NCBI RefSeq assembly: GCF_003633775.1
Contig: NZ_RBIN01000002.1
Coordinates: forward strand, 413,286-477,285
DNA length: 64,000 nt
Reading direction: 5' to 3'
Origin: Kushneria sinocarnis
Lineage (GTDB): Bacteria; Pseudomonadota; Gammaproteobacteria; Pseudomonadales; Halomonadaceae
The notes under the pieces are model-generated. The model was not told the origin of the DNA and did not search any database. It saw nothing but the letters and a program-made list of their open reading frames with translations. The translations under genes and the position numbers were made by a program. This document shows, piece by piece, positions 48,169 through 56,869 of this stretch (its first letter is position 1; each line of letters opens with the position of its first letter).

Positions 48169-49119
48169 CTAGCGCAGGATGCGATCGCGCAGCAGTCGCC
48201 ACAGCACCGGCCAGCCGAAGATCAGGGGGTATGAACGCAGGCGCGGCGTGACGGTGATCGTATGGCCGGTATGACGCCGCAGCTTCCAGGCGGCATAATC
48301 GACCCCGCCCTCGAAGGTCGTGATCGATTTCATCAGCCGCAGCACATGCAGCACACGGCCCTGGCGGCGACGCCAGCGCCAGCGCCGCTCGGCGCGGCGC
48401 CGATCACTGTCACGCGCATGATTGACGAACGCATCCGCCCCCTCGGCGTCGAGTGCGGGCAGCACTCCGGTCAGCGCACGCGCCAGCTGACGGTAATCCT
48501 CCAGACCGTCCCGGACCAGCAGCGCGGCACGGCCGCTGCCCTCGGGTCTCAATTCCACACCGTAGCTCAGCGCCAGTGCCTGCTGCCAGCCGGTCGCGGC
48601 ATCAAACCGCACCGGCAGGCACGGTAGCGCCTCGTGCCAGAGTCGGGTCACCGCGCCGGCCAGGGCGCCCTCCAGCCGCTCGCGCACGCCCTCGCTGCGC
48701 CAGAACACCAGCCGGCAGGGCTGGGAGAAACGCCCCCACAGATAGGACTCGAAGGCCCGCGTGCAGCCACGTTCGAAATCGGCGGTACTGACCACGGCAC
48801 ACTTGGCACGCAGGGTACGCTCGGCGGTGGCGTCGCCGGCTTCCAGATAAAAGACATTGGGGGGCAGCCAGCGGTTGACCAGCCGCCAGCTGTAGCGGGC
48901 ATAGATCCGGCGATAGTCATCGACCACGGCATAGAGATCGACCAGCCCCTCGCCGGGATCACCATCGCGCAGACAGGAGCCATAGAACAGGATCGCCTGC
49001 ACGGCGCTGCCGAAACGCTCGTGTACCCGGCGGATCAGCGGCTCGAGCGCGGCACCCACCGGACGCGCGCTCTGCTCGGCCACCACGGCCTGCAGACTGC
49101 CGGACGATTGCGGGTTCAT
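48169..49119 (-). CDS. Tam41/Mmp37-like nucleotidyltransferase (possible lipid-phosphate cytidylyltransferase)
   Basis: 316 residues. The N-terminal half looks like a nucleotidyltransferase: AILFYGSCLRDG (YGS at 46-48) followed by DLYAVVDDYRRIYARYSW (61-68 acidic). The stretches LPPNVFYLEAG, KCAVVSTADFERGC and ESYLWGRFSQPCRLVFW run in the same order as in the mitochondrial CDP-DAG synthase Tam41 (YGSG...D.V.VVDD...NYGAGVYYN...KYGVIS...L.GRLQKPV). The match is by eye and partial. Its start overlaps the stop of the lipid kinase gene, and the third gene of the operon is a CDP-alcohol phosphatidyltransferase. A CTP-dependent activation of a phosphorylated lipid is therefore plausible but unproven. 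Confidence 0.6.
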   Translation of the reverse strand: MNPQSSGSLQAVVAEQSARPVGAALEPLIRRVHERFGSAVQAILFYGSCLRDGDPGEGLVDLYAVVDDYRRIYARYSWRLVNRWLPPNVFYLEAGDATAERTLRAKCAVVSTADFERGCTRAFESYLWGRFSQPCRLVFWRSEGVRERLEGALAGAVTRLWHEALPCLPVRFDAATGWQQALALSYGVELRPEGSGRAALLVRDGLEDYRQLARALTGVLPALDAEGADAFVNHARDSDRRRAERRWRWRRRQGRVLHVLRLMKSITTFEGGVDYAAWKLRRHTGHTITVTPRLRSYPLIFGWPVLWRLLRDRILR

Positions 49120-50117
49120 TGCGTCACTCTCCCGAAAACACGAAAGTCGATCGGTCCGACGGCGCGTAGCGTCAGCCGCTGATCCGGCGTCGCCCCGGCA
49201 CAGGTGCCGTAGAGTTCACCATCCAGCATCCAGCCCTGGCCGAGTTCGAGCTCCAGCCACTCGGTGCGGGCACTCAAATAGCCGGACGCACCACGGGTCG
49301 CGGCACGCCCCCGGCCCATCAGTATCAGCGGCAGCCGCCACCAGGGCGCAGGCGCCTCCGCGCCCATCAGCGCCACGCCCAGACCGCCGCGGCCCTTTCC
49401 CCAGAAGGGGCGAGCCCCCAGCATCAGTCGGCTGAAGGTACTGACGGCTACCAGCCGACAGTCACCCTCGAACGCCTGGCCATCCTGCAGCCACAGCCGC
49501 GCAAGCGTTGCCGGCAGCAACGGGTGGCGACCGCCTCGCAGCAGTGTCAGGAAAAGTCGCAGGAAGGCCAGCCGCGGGCCCCAGCGCCCGGCCACCTGGT
49601 CACGCAGCCGCTGTTGAAAGAAGCTGACGCCACTGGTCAGCGCACCACCGCCGAAAAAGAAACCGCAGCGAGCGCGCCCGCCATCCTCGATCCGCACCAC
49701 CGGATGGACAACCCGGCGGGGCGCTTCTCCCCCGCGCTGCCAGGCAGCAGCGGCGGCCAGCGCCTCCAGCGGTCTGACCCGACTGCCCAGCGCCCGGGCG
49801 CTCATGTTGGTGGTACCGCCACCGACCACGAGCAGGGCCGGCCACTGCTCCGGGGGCAGCGCAAAACGCTCCAGCAGCAGCGTCAGCAGTGCCTGCAGGG
49901 TGCCATCGCCGCCGAGCACCATGATGCCCGCGACCCGGTCGCCCAGCCACTGCTGCAGCACCACCTCGATCGCTTCGGGATGACTCGCTTCACGATAGTC
50001 ACTGTCGGCAACTTGCGCTGCCCGCCGGCGAATGGCGGACAGCGAGCGCCGGCAGCGACCGCTGGCGGGATTGCAGAGAATGGCAAGCGTTCGAGGGCGA
50101 CTCCCACTGTCAGTCAT
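49116..50117 (-). CDS. DAG-kinase-like lipid kinase (candidate ceramide kinase)
   Basis: 333 residues of the DAGK catalytic family: LAILCNPASGRCRRSL at the N-terminus, the nucleotide loop VLGGDGTLQALL (GGDGT at 69-73), VVGGGTTNMSARALG, and the C-terminal sheet with GWMLDGELYG. Members phosphorylate diacylglycerol, sphingosine or ceramide; the Caulobacter ceramide kinase CpgB belongs to this family. The gene overlaps the phosphatidyltransferase by eight bases and the Tam41-like gene by four, so the three are made together. Next to a serine palmitoyltransferase operon, ceramide is the most attractive substrate, but that is inference. Confidence 0.85.
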   Translation of the reverse strand: MTDSGSRPRTLAILCNPASGRCRRSLSAIRRRAAQVADSDYREASHPEAIEVVLQQWLGDRVAGIMVLGGDGTLQALLTLLLERFALPPEQWPALLVVGGGTTNMSARALGSRVRPLEALAAAAAWQRGGEAPRRVVHPVVRIEDGGRARCGFFFGGGALTSGVSFFQQRLRDQVAGRWGPRLAFLRLFLTLLRGGRHPLLPATLARLWLQDGQAFEGDCRLVAVSTFSRLMLGARPFWGKGRGGLGVALMGAEAPAPWWRLPLILMGRGRAATRGASGYLSARTEWLELELGQGWMLDGELYGTCAGATPDQRLTLRAVGPIDFRVFGRVTQ

Positions 50118-51258
50118 TGGTGGTCACGAACCAGCGCACCACCAGCCGATGACGTTCGGCGCGGGGTTCCACCCGCGACAGCCAGGGAGTAACCGCCGCG
50201 CCGCGGCTGACCTGGCGCCGGGCCTGCAGGACCCGGATGATCAGCACCACGGTCGAGATGAGCGTCCAGAGCATGACCAGCAGCAACCCGGCATAGGGCG
50301 CCCCCAGCAGCCAGCACAGGGTCAGCAGCAGCAGGCAGGGGTTGCGGCGAGCGGTCACCAGGCGGTTGACCGAGTCGAACGGCTCCCAGATGAACATCGA
50401 AAACGGCCCGGCGGTCTTGAAGGCGACTTCCGACAGTCGGCCGCCGATATAGGCGATGAAGATCACCCAGTAGACGGCTACCGGCACCTGAGTCGCCAGC
50501 CCTACCCCCCAGGCGAGATACCAGAACGGCGGATGAACGATATCGAGAATGTGGTCGAACAGGTTACCGAAACGGCTGGAATTGAGCGTCACCCGCGCCA
50601 GCTTGCCATCCACGGTATCCAGGAAGGTCATCAGCCATGCGGCGAGCAGCCCGGGGCCGTAGGCGCCATACCAGAAGGCCAGACCGGCGAGCAGCGTCAG
50701 CAGATAGCTCAGCGCGGTGACGTGATTGGGACGAATGCCGCGCCGGGCACACACCCTTGTCACCGCCCGGGCCGGCAGCGGCCACACCCACTTGGTGATC
50801 AGATCGGTCACTCCCTTGTAGGCGGAGTCGTAGAGCGCATTCTCGATGCGCTCCCGGTCCCCCTGCGCCACCCGGGACACCCAGGGGGTATCGAACTTGC
50901 GCAGCTTCGACTGCAGCCCCAGGCCGATCCGATCCGGTGTCACCTCTTCCAGCCCGCCGGTATCGATGCCTGCCAGCTGCAACGCGTTCGCCGGGGCCTT
51001 CATGCGTACGGCCACCAGGGTATGATCGGCCGGGTCGCGCAGTGCGACCCGCTCGGCCTCGACCAGACCTTCGAGCACCCGCTGATCGAAGACATAGTCG
51101 CCGCGCAGCAGCAGCACTTCATCGCCTTCGGCAATGGCCGACTCATCGCTCAGGACAACACCCTTCATGCGCGAGAGCGCGCGTACCAGCCGTTCCCGGG
51201 GCGTCAGGCCCCAGATGCGGGTGGCGGTATCTTTTTCGAGCGCTGCCTTTACTGTCAT
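50110..51258 (-). CDS. CDP-alcohol phosphatidyltransferase with N-terminal nucleotidyltransferase-like domain
   Basis: 382 residues from ATG 51258 (a GTG at 51288 would add ten). Residues 1 to about 145 resemble the back half of an NTP-transferase (EVLLLRGDYVFDQRVLEGLV) but lack the G-x-G-x-R nucleotide loop. From about 150 on it is a membrane CDP-alcohol phosphatidyltransferase with the full motif DG-x2-AR-x8-G-x3-D-x3-D at 217-239 (DGKLAR...GNLFDHILD) and about six helices. It swaps CMP for an alcohol, forming a phosphodiester head group. Substrates are unknown; context suggests a sphingolipid. Confidence 0.88.
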   Translation of the reverse strand: MTVKAALEKDTATRIWGLTPRERLVRALSRMKGVVLSDESAIAEGDEVLLLRGDYVFDQRVLEGLVEAERVALRDPADHTLVAVRMKAPANALQLAGIDTGGLEEVTPDRIGLGLQSKLRKFDTPWVSRVAQGDRERIENALYDSAYKGVTDLITKWVWPLPARAVTRVCARRGIRPNHVTALSYLLTLLAGLAFWYGAYGPGLLAAWLMTFLDTVDGKLARVTLNSSRFGNLFDHILDIVHPPFWYLAWGVGLATQVPVAVYWVIFIAYIGGRLSEVAFKTAGPFSMFIWEPFDSVNRLVTARRNPCLLLLTLCWLLGAPYAGLLLVMLWTLISTVVLIIRVLQARRQVSRGAAVTPWLSRVEPRAERHRLVVRWFVTTND

Positions 51259-51360
51259 GATTGCATCCGTTGCGTTCGTTTGATTCACCTGTCCCGGGTC
51301 GCCGTATCTTATGCGATTCCTGATACGACCGCTAAACCCTTCATGCTGGCGGCATTCGAC

Positions 51361-52353
51361 ATGACCTCATCGCTGTCGCGTCCGGCCTGGCGCCTGGCGC
51401 ATCTTTCAGATCCCCATTTTACCGTGCCCGAATGGCGACACTGGCGCGAAATGCTCAACAAGCGGGTGCCCGGCTACCTTGCCTGGCACCGGCGGCGACG
51501 TCACGTGCACCATCGGGCCATCCTGGATGCGCTGATGCAGGATATCTCTCACCAGCAGCCGGATCATGTGGCCCTGACCGGCGACCTGACCCAGCTGGGC
51601 CTTGCCGCGGAGTGCCGCCAGGCCCGCCACTGGCTCGAGCAGCTGGCGCCGGAAAGTAGCGTGACCATGTCGGTCATCCCCGGCAACCATGATACCTATG
51701 CCCCGGAGCCGACTGCTGTACCGCTCTCGCTGTGGGAGCCCTGGATGAGTGACGATCCGGACAGCACCCGGAAGGCGCCTGACCACCCCCGGCTGGCCGG
51801 GAGCCGCGACAACCGGGCCGCCTTTCCCTGGCTGAGACGCCGCGGCCGCATCAGCCTGATCGGCACCTCGACGGCGCTTCCCACCCCCTGGCCGATGGCA
51901 ACAGGCAGTCTGGGCAGCGCCCAGCTCGAACGCCTTGCCGCGTGTCTGCAGCATGCCGGACGGCGCGGCGACTACCGCATCCTGCTGATCCACCATGTGC
52001 CCTGTCGCGGCATGATTCACTGGCGCAAGCGGCTCACCGACATGGCGGCGCTGCAGGACGTCATCCGCCGTTACGGAGTCGAGCTGGTACTGCACGGTCA
52101 CGCTCATCGCCCGATGCAGGGCTGGCTGGAGACTCCGACCGGTCATGCCCCGGTGATCGGGGCCCCCTCGGCGTCACTGACCCCGCCGAAACAGGCCGGC
52201 TATGGCCTGTTCGACATCGCGCCGCACCCGCGGGGCTGGTCGACAACGGTGACATACCGTACCCTGAGCGGTCATTCCGGTCACTGGCATTTCACGACCC
52301 GAGGCTCGGCCCGGCTGCCGGACGTCACCGCACCGATCACTACCGCAGCCTGA
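51361..52353 (+). CDS. Metallophosphoesterase (calcineurin-like)
   Basis: 330 residues from ATG 51361; ATG 51343 is an alternative, and the much longer frame upstream is antisense to the phosphatidyltransferase. The five metal motifs are in order: LAHLSDPHF, LTGDLTQLG, VIPGNHDTY, LIHHVPC and LHGHAHRP. Such enzymes cleave phosphomonoesters or diesters, including lipid head groups and UDP-diacylglucosamine (LpxH type). It diverges from the phosphatidyltransferase over about 100 bases and precedes a nucleotidyltransferase. A role in head-group processing is inference. Confidence 0.9.
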   Translation: MTSSLSRPAWRLAHLSDPHFTVPEWRHWREMLNKRVPGYLAWHRRRRHVHHRAILDALMQDISHQQPDHVALTGDLTQLGLAAECRQARHWLEQLAPESSVTMSVIPGNHDTYAPEPTAVPLSLWEPWMSDDPDSTRKAPDHPRLAGSRDNRAAFPWLRRRGRISLIGTSTALPTPWPMATGSLGSAQLERLAACLQHAGRRGDYRILLIHHVPCRGMIHWRKRLTDMAALQDVIRRYGVELVLHGHAHRPMQGWLETPTGHAPVIGAPSASLTPPKQAGYGLFDIAPHPRGWSTTVTYRTLSGHSGHWHFTTRGSARLPDVTAPITTAA

Positions 52354-52435
52354 ATCCGGCATCAGCCGGAAGTACAGCCGGGTTGCCACATTTCATCATG
52401 CCTGACCCTTATCCGTATCTGCAGCGAGAGATGTC

Positions 52436-53230
52436 ATGAAGGATTCAGTCGTACGAACGCGACCACGACGCGCCATTATCCTGAGCGCCGGCCAGGGCAA
52501 GCGGCTGCTTCCCTATACCGCCGATCGGCCCAAGTGCCTGATCGAGCTCTCCGGCCGCGCCGTCATCGAACATCAGATCGACACCCTGCTCGCGGCCGGT
52601 TTCGAACGCATTACCGTCGTGCTCGGCTATGCCATCGATGTGGTCGAACAACGGCTGCGCCAGCGTTATTCGGACACCCTGCTCGACATCGTGTTCAACC
52701 CCTTCTTCGAGCTGGCCGACAACCTTGCCAGCTGCTGGATGGCACGCAACGCCATGCAGGAGGATTTCCTGATTCTCAATGGCGACACCCTGTTCGAACC
52801 CGCGGTGCTCGATCAACTGCTCACCTCGCCGCAGCAGCCGATCACCCTGGCCATCGACCACAAGGCGCACTACGACGCCGATGACATGAAGGTCACCGTC
52901 GAGGGTACGCGGCTGACCCGGGTAGGCAAGGCGCTGGCGCTGGATAGCATTGATGGTGAATCGATCGGCATGATGAGCTTCCGCGACAGCGGCCGCGAGC
53001 TCTTCCTGGAAGCGCTGGAGCGCAACATGCGCTCGACCCGGGCGCTGAGCCGCTGGTATCTCAGTGTCATCGATGAGCTTGCCGATCGTGGCGCGGTCCA
53101 TACTGCCTCGATTGACGGACTGCGCTGGGCCGAGCTGGATTTCCCCCACGATCTCGAACACGCGCGGGCACTGGTGCGTGACATCACGGCCAGCGCGAAC
53201 ACCACCACTCCCTCGCCGACCGATGGCTGA
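52436..53230 (+). CDS. LicC/IPCT-like nucleotidyltransferase
   Basis: 264 residues. The nucleotide loop is RAIILSAGQGKRLLPYTADRPKCLIEL, followed by RITVVLGYAIDVVEQRL, VFNPFFELADNLASCWMARN and DFLILNGDTLFEP. The arrangement matches phosphocholine cytidylyltransferases (LicC) and inositol-1-phosphate cytidylyltransferases rather than glucose-1-phosphate enzymes. It would make a CDP- or NDP-activated small alcohol. Such a product could feed the CDP-alcohol phosphatidyltransferase at 50110, though the two genes are divergent. The ATG at 52436 follows GAGAG. Confidence 0.85.
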   Translation: MKDSVVRTRPRRAIILSAGQGKRLLPYTADRPKCLIELSGRAVIEHQIDTLLAAGFERITVVLGYAIDVVEQRLRQRYSDTLLDIVFNPFFELADNLASCWMARNAMQEDFLILNGDTLFEPAVLDQLLTSPQQPITLAIDHKAHYDADDMKVTVEGTRLTRVGKALALDSIDGESIGMMSFRDSGRELFLEALERNMRSTRALSRWYLSVIDELADRGAVHTASIDGLRWAELDFPHDLEHARALVRDITASANTTTPSPTDG

Positions 53231-53258
53231 CCCGCATCCGCCTGCAGCCGCGGAGCGT

Positions 53259-54080
53259 TCAGTGCTCGGCAGCGGCCGCCAGCAGGGCTTCCACGGCACG
53301 GCGATCCTCGGCGCTGTCGACGTCGACCGCCGCTTCCGGGCGCTCCAGCATGACGGCTCCGATACGCACTCCCAGCCGTGACGAGAGCCGGTTCAGCGCC
53401 TCCTCGAGGGTCAGCCGGCCGGCCAGATAGCGCAGCGCGCCGCGCATGCCCAGGGTGCCGGCGATCACGCGCCACGGCTTCTTGCGACTGTTTTCCACCC
53501 GCTGCCAGAATCCGGCCAGTTCACGCCCGGCCGGGGTCATGAAGGCGAACAGGTTACAGCCACAGACCGCCCCGTCGGCGAACCGGGTCGCGGTACGCCG
53601 CATCTCGGGAAAGCGCGCCATGATGGTCTCGTGGCGCACCAGTGCCACGGCAAAATCGAGCCCCCGGGCCCTCGCCGATTCAAGAAATTCATCCACCATT
53701 GCGCCATCAAGCAGCGCATGGTCGGCCGTGGTCAGCAGCACCGGCCGCTCGCGTTCGATTTCATCCAGCGCCGCTGCCGCACTGGCACTCGGTGAAGAGC
53801 GACTATCGTGCCAGTACCGTTCATCCGCTCCCAGCATCTCCGCCAGCGCCGGCTCGGCATCGACGATGGCCCGCGGCGGCCCGGCCAGATGAATGCGGCC
53901 GACATCGCGACTGGTTTCAAGAGCCCCCAGCACCCGTTCCAGCATGGCCACTCCAGCAATCGGCGCCAGTGCCTTGCAGCGGGTACCGGCATCGAGGGCC
54001 ACGGGGTCGCTGGCGCCGCGATCGGCTGCCAGTACCAGTGCATCGGCAAACGGCGCCTCGGCAGCAGCCTGCTGAGTCAT
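53259..54080 (-). CDS. MobA-like NTP transferase
   Basis: 273 residues. The N-terminal LVLAADRGASDPVAL...CKALAPIAGVAMLERVL is a modified form of the LAGGxGxRxxxKAL loop of MobA-like nucleotidyltransferases, and PVLLTTADHALLDGAMVDEFL holds the metal-binding Asp. The first Gly-rich loop is altered (AADRG for AGGRG), so the nucleotide specificity is uncertain. It converges with the LicC-like gene. It is the second nucleotidyltransferase in the lipid island; its substrate is not known. Confidence 0.8.
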   Translation of the reverse strand: MTQQAAAEAPFADALVLAADRGASDPVALDAGTRCKALAPIAGVAMLERVLGALETSRDVGRIHLAGPPRAIVDAEPALAEMLGADERYWHDSRSSPSASAAAALDEIERERPVLLTTADHALLDGAMVDEFLESARARGLDFAVALVRHETIMARFPEMRRTATRFADGAVCGCNLFAFMTPAGRELAGFWQRVENSRKKPWRVIAGTLGMRGALRYLAGRLTLEEALNRLSSRLGVRIGAVMLERPEAAVDVDSAEDRRAVEALLAAAAEH

Positions 54081-54436
54081 GCTTCGGCACTCCCGTTACG
54101 CATTGCGGCCAAGCCTCTCCGGTCACGAGTGCCGGGACCGAACAGCCGCAGGATCCGGAAATGCATCGAGGTGCACAATGACGAAGGGGCAGAACTCACG
54201 GTACAATGTCCCGTTGACTGAATGGCAGAATCAGGAGTGCCGGATCGGCAGGTGCGACAGCATAGCGCGTTCGCCCGCCCCTGTGCATCCTGCAGGCCCC
54301 GTCCCTGGCGGCAGGCCCGCGGAGGGCAGTGCAAGCCGGCCCGATTTGCCATATGCTTTCAGTAACCCATACGTCATGGACGGGCCATGATGCCGGCCCG
54401 TTCGGCAATCGAACCGATCAACGGAACTGAAAGGTA
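54081..54436. other. 356-bp divergent spacer
   Basis: The spacer lies between the divergent MobA-like and HIT genes. A TACAAT hexamer near 54202 on the plus strand has no clear -35 partner. A 7-bp inverted repeat (ACGGGCC at 54380-54386, GGCCCGT at 54395-54401) lies about 35 bases before the HIT-family start. No gene was recognised. Confidence 0.4.
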
Positions 54437-54907
54437 ATGAGCAGCGATTCCTCGGAGCTTCATCAGACGCTGCGTAAATTCGGCGCTCCTGCCAGTGTCA
54501 TCAGGGAGTATGAACACTGGAGCGTACTGTTGCGCCCGGCCCAGGCGACGCTCGGCTCGCTGGTGCTGGTCGCCCGCGGGACCCAGACCGAATTCTCTGC
54601 CCTGCCCCCGGCAGCCTTCGGCGAGCTGGCCACCGTCACCGCGGATCTGGAGCATGCGCTGCATCAAGCCTTCGACCATGACCGGCTGAACTATCTGATG
54701 CTGATGATGGTCGATCCACAGGTGCACTTTCACGTGCTGCCGCGCTACGCTCGCTCACGCGAATTTGCCGGCGTTACCTTTGCCGATCCGGGCTGGCCCG
54801 GCCCCCCTGAGCTGGGCCACACCACCGACACCGATGAAGCCACCCGGCAGACCCTGTTCGACGCCCTCGATGGCGCCTGGCCACGGAAGACATCTCCTTC
54901 GGGATAA
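54437..54907 (+). CDS. HIT-family hydrolase
   Basis: 156 residues with the histidine-triad stretch VDPQVHFHVLPRYAR (HFHVLPRY at 97-104). The motif has two of the usual three histidines in the HxHxHxx core. LLRPAQATLGSLVLVARG is typical of HIT proteins, which hydrolyse or transfer nucleotides such as Ap4A or nucleotidyl conjugates. It is the first gene in the plus-strand run towards the ceramide genes, 183 bases ahead of the acyl ligase. Confidence 0.85.
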   Translation: MSSDSSELHQTLRKFGAPASVIREYEHWSVLLRPAQATLGSLVLVARGTQTEFSALPPAAFGELATVTADLEHALHQAFDHDRLNYLMLMMVDPQVHFHVLPRYARSREFAGVTFADPGWPGPPELGHTTDTDEATRQTLFDALDGAWPRKTSPSG

Positions 54908-55090
54908 CCCGCTCGGTGTGGCTTCGCTCTTCCCGTCGCATGCGACCAGGGAAGTGGCCGATCGTTTACTCGGGAAACCGGTCATCTGCCGGTATTCAGG
55001 CCAGCAGCGGATCGGACAGGGCCGTCAGGAGCGATGCATGGCTCGGGCATGGTGTCCGACGTACGCTCCTTCAACAGGATGACATTGTTG

Positions 55091-56869
55091 ATGACCGAAT
55101 TATGTATCACCGCGACCCCGACCTTTAACAGCAGTCCTCAGCGCCTTGCCGACTTTGCCACGCTGGCAGAAGCGCTGGACTATGCCGCCGAAGGCTGCAC
55201 CGGGTTCAACTTTCATGACAACCGGGGTCGCCTGCTGGCACCGCTGGCCTATGTCGAGGTACGCCGCCGTGCACTTGATGCGGCCCGGCGCCTCAAGTCG
55301 CTGGGGCTGGAGCGTGGCGCCCGGGTCGCCGTAATCGCGGACACCGATCCGGCCTTCATGGAAATCTTCTTCGGCTGTCAGTACGCCGGACTGGTACCGG
55401 TACCGATGCCGATTCCGATGAGCATCGGCGGTCACGAGCGCTACGTGGCCCGGCTGGACCGACTGGTGGAGAGCTGCGAGGCCCGGGTCGCCATCGCTCC
55501 CACCCACATGGTCCGCTATATCGAGGAGATGCCTTCGGTCGATACGCTGGCCTTCCACGGGGATATCGAGGCCTTCCGGACACTGCCCGTGGAAGAGGGC
55601 ATGACGCTGGCGCCCTCGGGCCCCGACGAGATCGCCTACCTGCAGTACACCTCGGGCAGCACCGGCTTTCCGCGCGGCGTGGAGATCCGTCAGCACGCCA
55701 TCATGGCCAACCTGCGCGCCATTCTGGCGTCCGGCCTGGCCGTGCGCCCGCAGGACCGCTGCGTCTCCTGGCTGCCCTTCTACCATGACATGGGGCTGGT
55801 CGGCTTTGTACTGGGGCCCATGGCATCACAGCTCTCGGTTGACTATCTCGGGCCGCGGGAATTTGCCATGCGCCCCCGGCTGTGGCTGAGCCTGATGACC
55901 CGCAACCGGGGCAGCATCGCCTTTGCCCCTCCGTTCGGGTATGACCTCTGCACCCGGCGCCTGCACGGCAGCGACATCGATCGGCTCGACCTTTCCGCCT
56001 GGCGGGTCGCCGGTGTAGGCGCCGAACCGGTGCTGCCCGATGTGCTGGAGCGCTTTGCCGACCATTTTGCCGCCGCCGGGTTCGACCGCCGCGCCTTCCT
56101 GCCCAGCTACGGCATGGCGGAGAACTCGCTGGCCGTCAGCTTCGCACCGCTGGGCACCGGAATGTCGCTGGATCACGTCAATCGCGATGCACTCGAACAG
56201 CACGGGGAAGCGCGCGCACTCGACGATCCGGAAGCGGCAGAAGTCAATGCCACCAGCTTCGTCAACTGCGGTCACCCCCTGCCGGGGCACGACATCATCA
56301 TCCGTGACAGCGAAGGCCAGCCACTGCCGGAGCGTCATGTCGGCCGGGTCACCATTCGCGGTCCCAGTCTGATGAGCGGTTACTTTCGTGATCCCGAGCA
56401 GACCAGAAAGTCACTCGGCGACGATGGCTGGTTCGATACCGGTGATCTGGGCTATCTCACCAGCCAGGGGCTGCACGTCACCGGGCGCCACAAGGATCTG
56501 ATCATCGTCAACGGCCGTAACATCTGGCCGCAGGACATCGAGGCGCTGGCGTCCCGGCTGGCCGGCATCAACCGGGGAGAGCTCACGGCGCTGGCGCCAC
56601 CCGAAGAGGCGCCCGAGGTGGATGTGGTCGTGCTGGTCCAGACCACGCTCAGTGACGAGCAGGAAAGAGCCGCCCTGGTAAAGGAGATGGCGGCCGGCAT
56701 TCGCAGCGAGTTCGGCATCCGCTGTACGGTTTCGCTGCTGCCACCGCGCACCCTGCCGCGCACCTCGTCGGGCAAGATTTCCCGTAGCCAGGCGCGCCGC
56801 CAGTATGCCGCGCAGCTGCGGGAAGCAATGGGTGCCGCGCCCACCCCCAGTGCGGCCGCCTCATCTTGA
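55091..56869 (+). CDS. aasR: Fatty acyl-AMP/acyl-ACP ligase (AasR-like)
   Basis: 592 residues from ATG 55091; 55079 and 55034 are other in-frame starts, none with an ideal ribosome-binding site. ANL-superfamily adenylating enzyme. The AMP-binding loop is YTSGSTGFPRG (about 186-196), SWLPFYHDMGLVG is typical of fatty acyl-AMP ligases, and SYGMAENSLAVSF, DTGDLGY and the C-terminal SSGKISR lysine are present. In the ceramide pathway of Caulobacter an acyl-ACP synthetase (AasR) loads a dedicated ACP. Here the gene is followed by cerR-, acpR- and spt-like genes, supporting that role. Confidence 0.88.
   Translation: MTELCITATPTFNSSPQRLADFATLAEALDYAAEGCTGFNFHDNRGRLLAPLAYVEVRRRALDAARRLKSLGLERGARVAVIADTDPAFMEIFFGCQYAGLVPVPMPIPMSIGGHERYVARLDRLVESCEARVAIAPTHMVRYIEEMPSVDTLAFHGDIEAFRTLPVEEGMTLAPSGPDEIAYLQYTSGSTGFPRGVEIRQHAIMANLRAILASGLAVRPQDRCVSWLPFYHDMGLVGFVLGPMASQLSVDYLGPREFAMRPRLWLSLMTRNRGSIAFAPPFGYDLCTRRLHGSDIDRLDLSAWRVAGVGAEPVLPDVLERFADHFAAAGFDRRAFLPSYGMAENSLAVSFAPLGTGMSLDHVNRDALEQHGEARALDDPEAAEVNATSFVNCGHPLPGHDIIIRDSEGQPLPERHVGRVTIRGPSLMSGYFRDPEQTRKSLGDDGWFDTGDLGYLTSQGLHVTGRHKDLIIVNGRNIWPQDIEALASRLAGINRGELTALAPPEEAPEVDVVVLVQTTLSDEQERAALVKEMAAGIRSEFGIRCTVSLLPPRTLPRTSSGKISRSQARRQYAAQLREAMGAAPTPSAAASS

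Noticed and set aside
50032..51360. A long N-terminal extension of the metallophosphoesterase frame
   Set aside because: It is antisense to the phosphatidyltransferase, whose membrane and DG-AR-G-D-D motifs are clear; the phosphoesterase domain begins just after ATG 51361.
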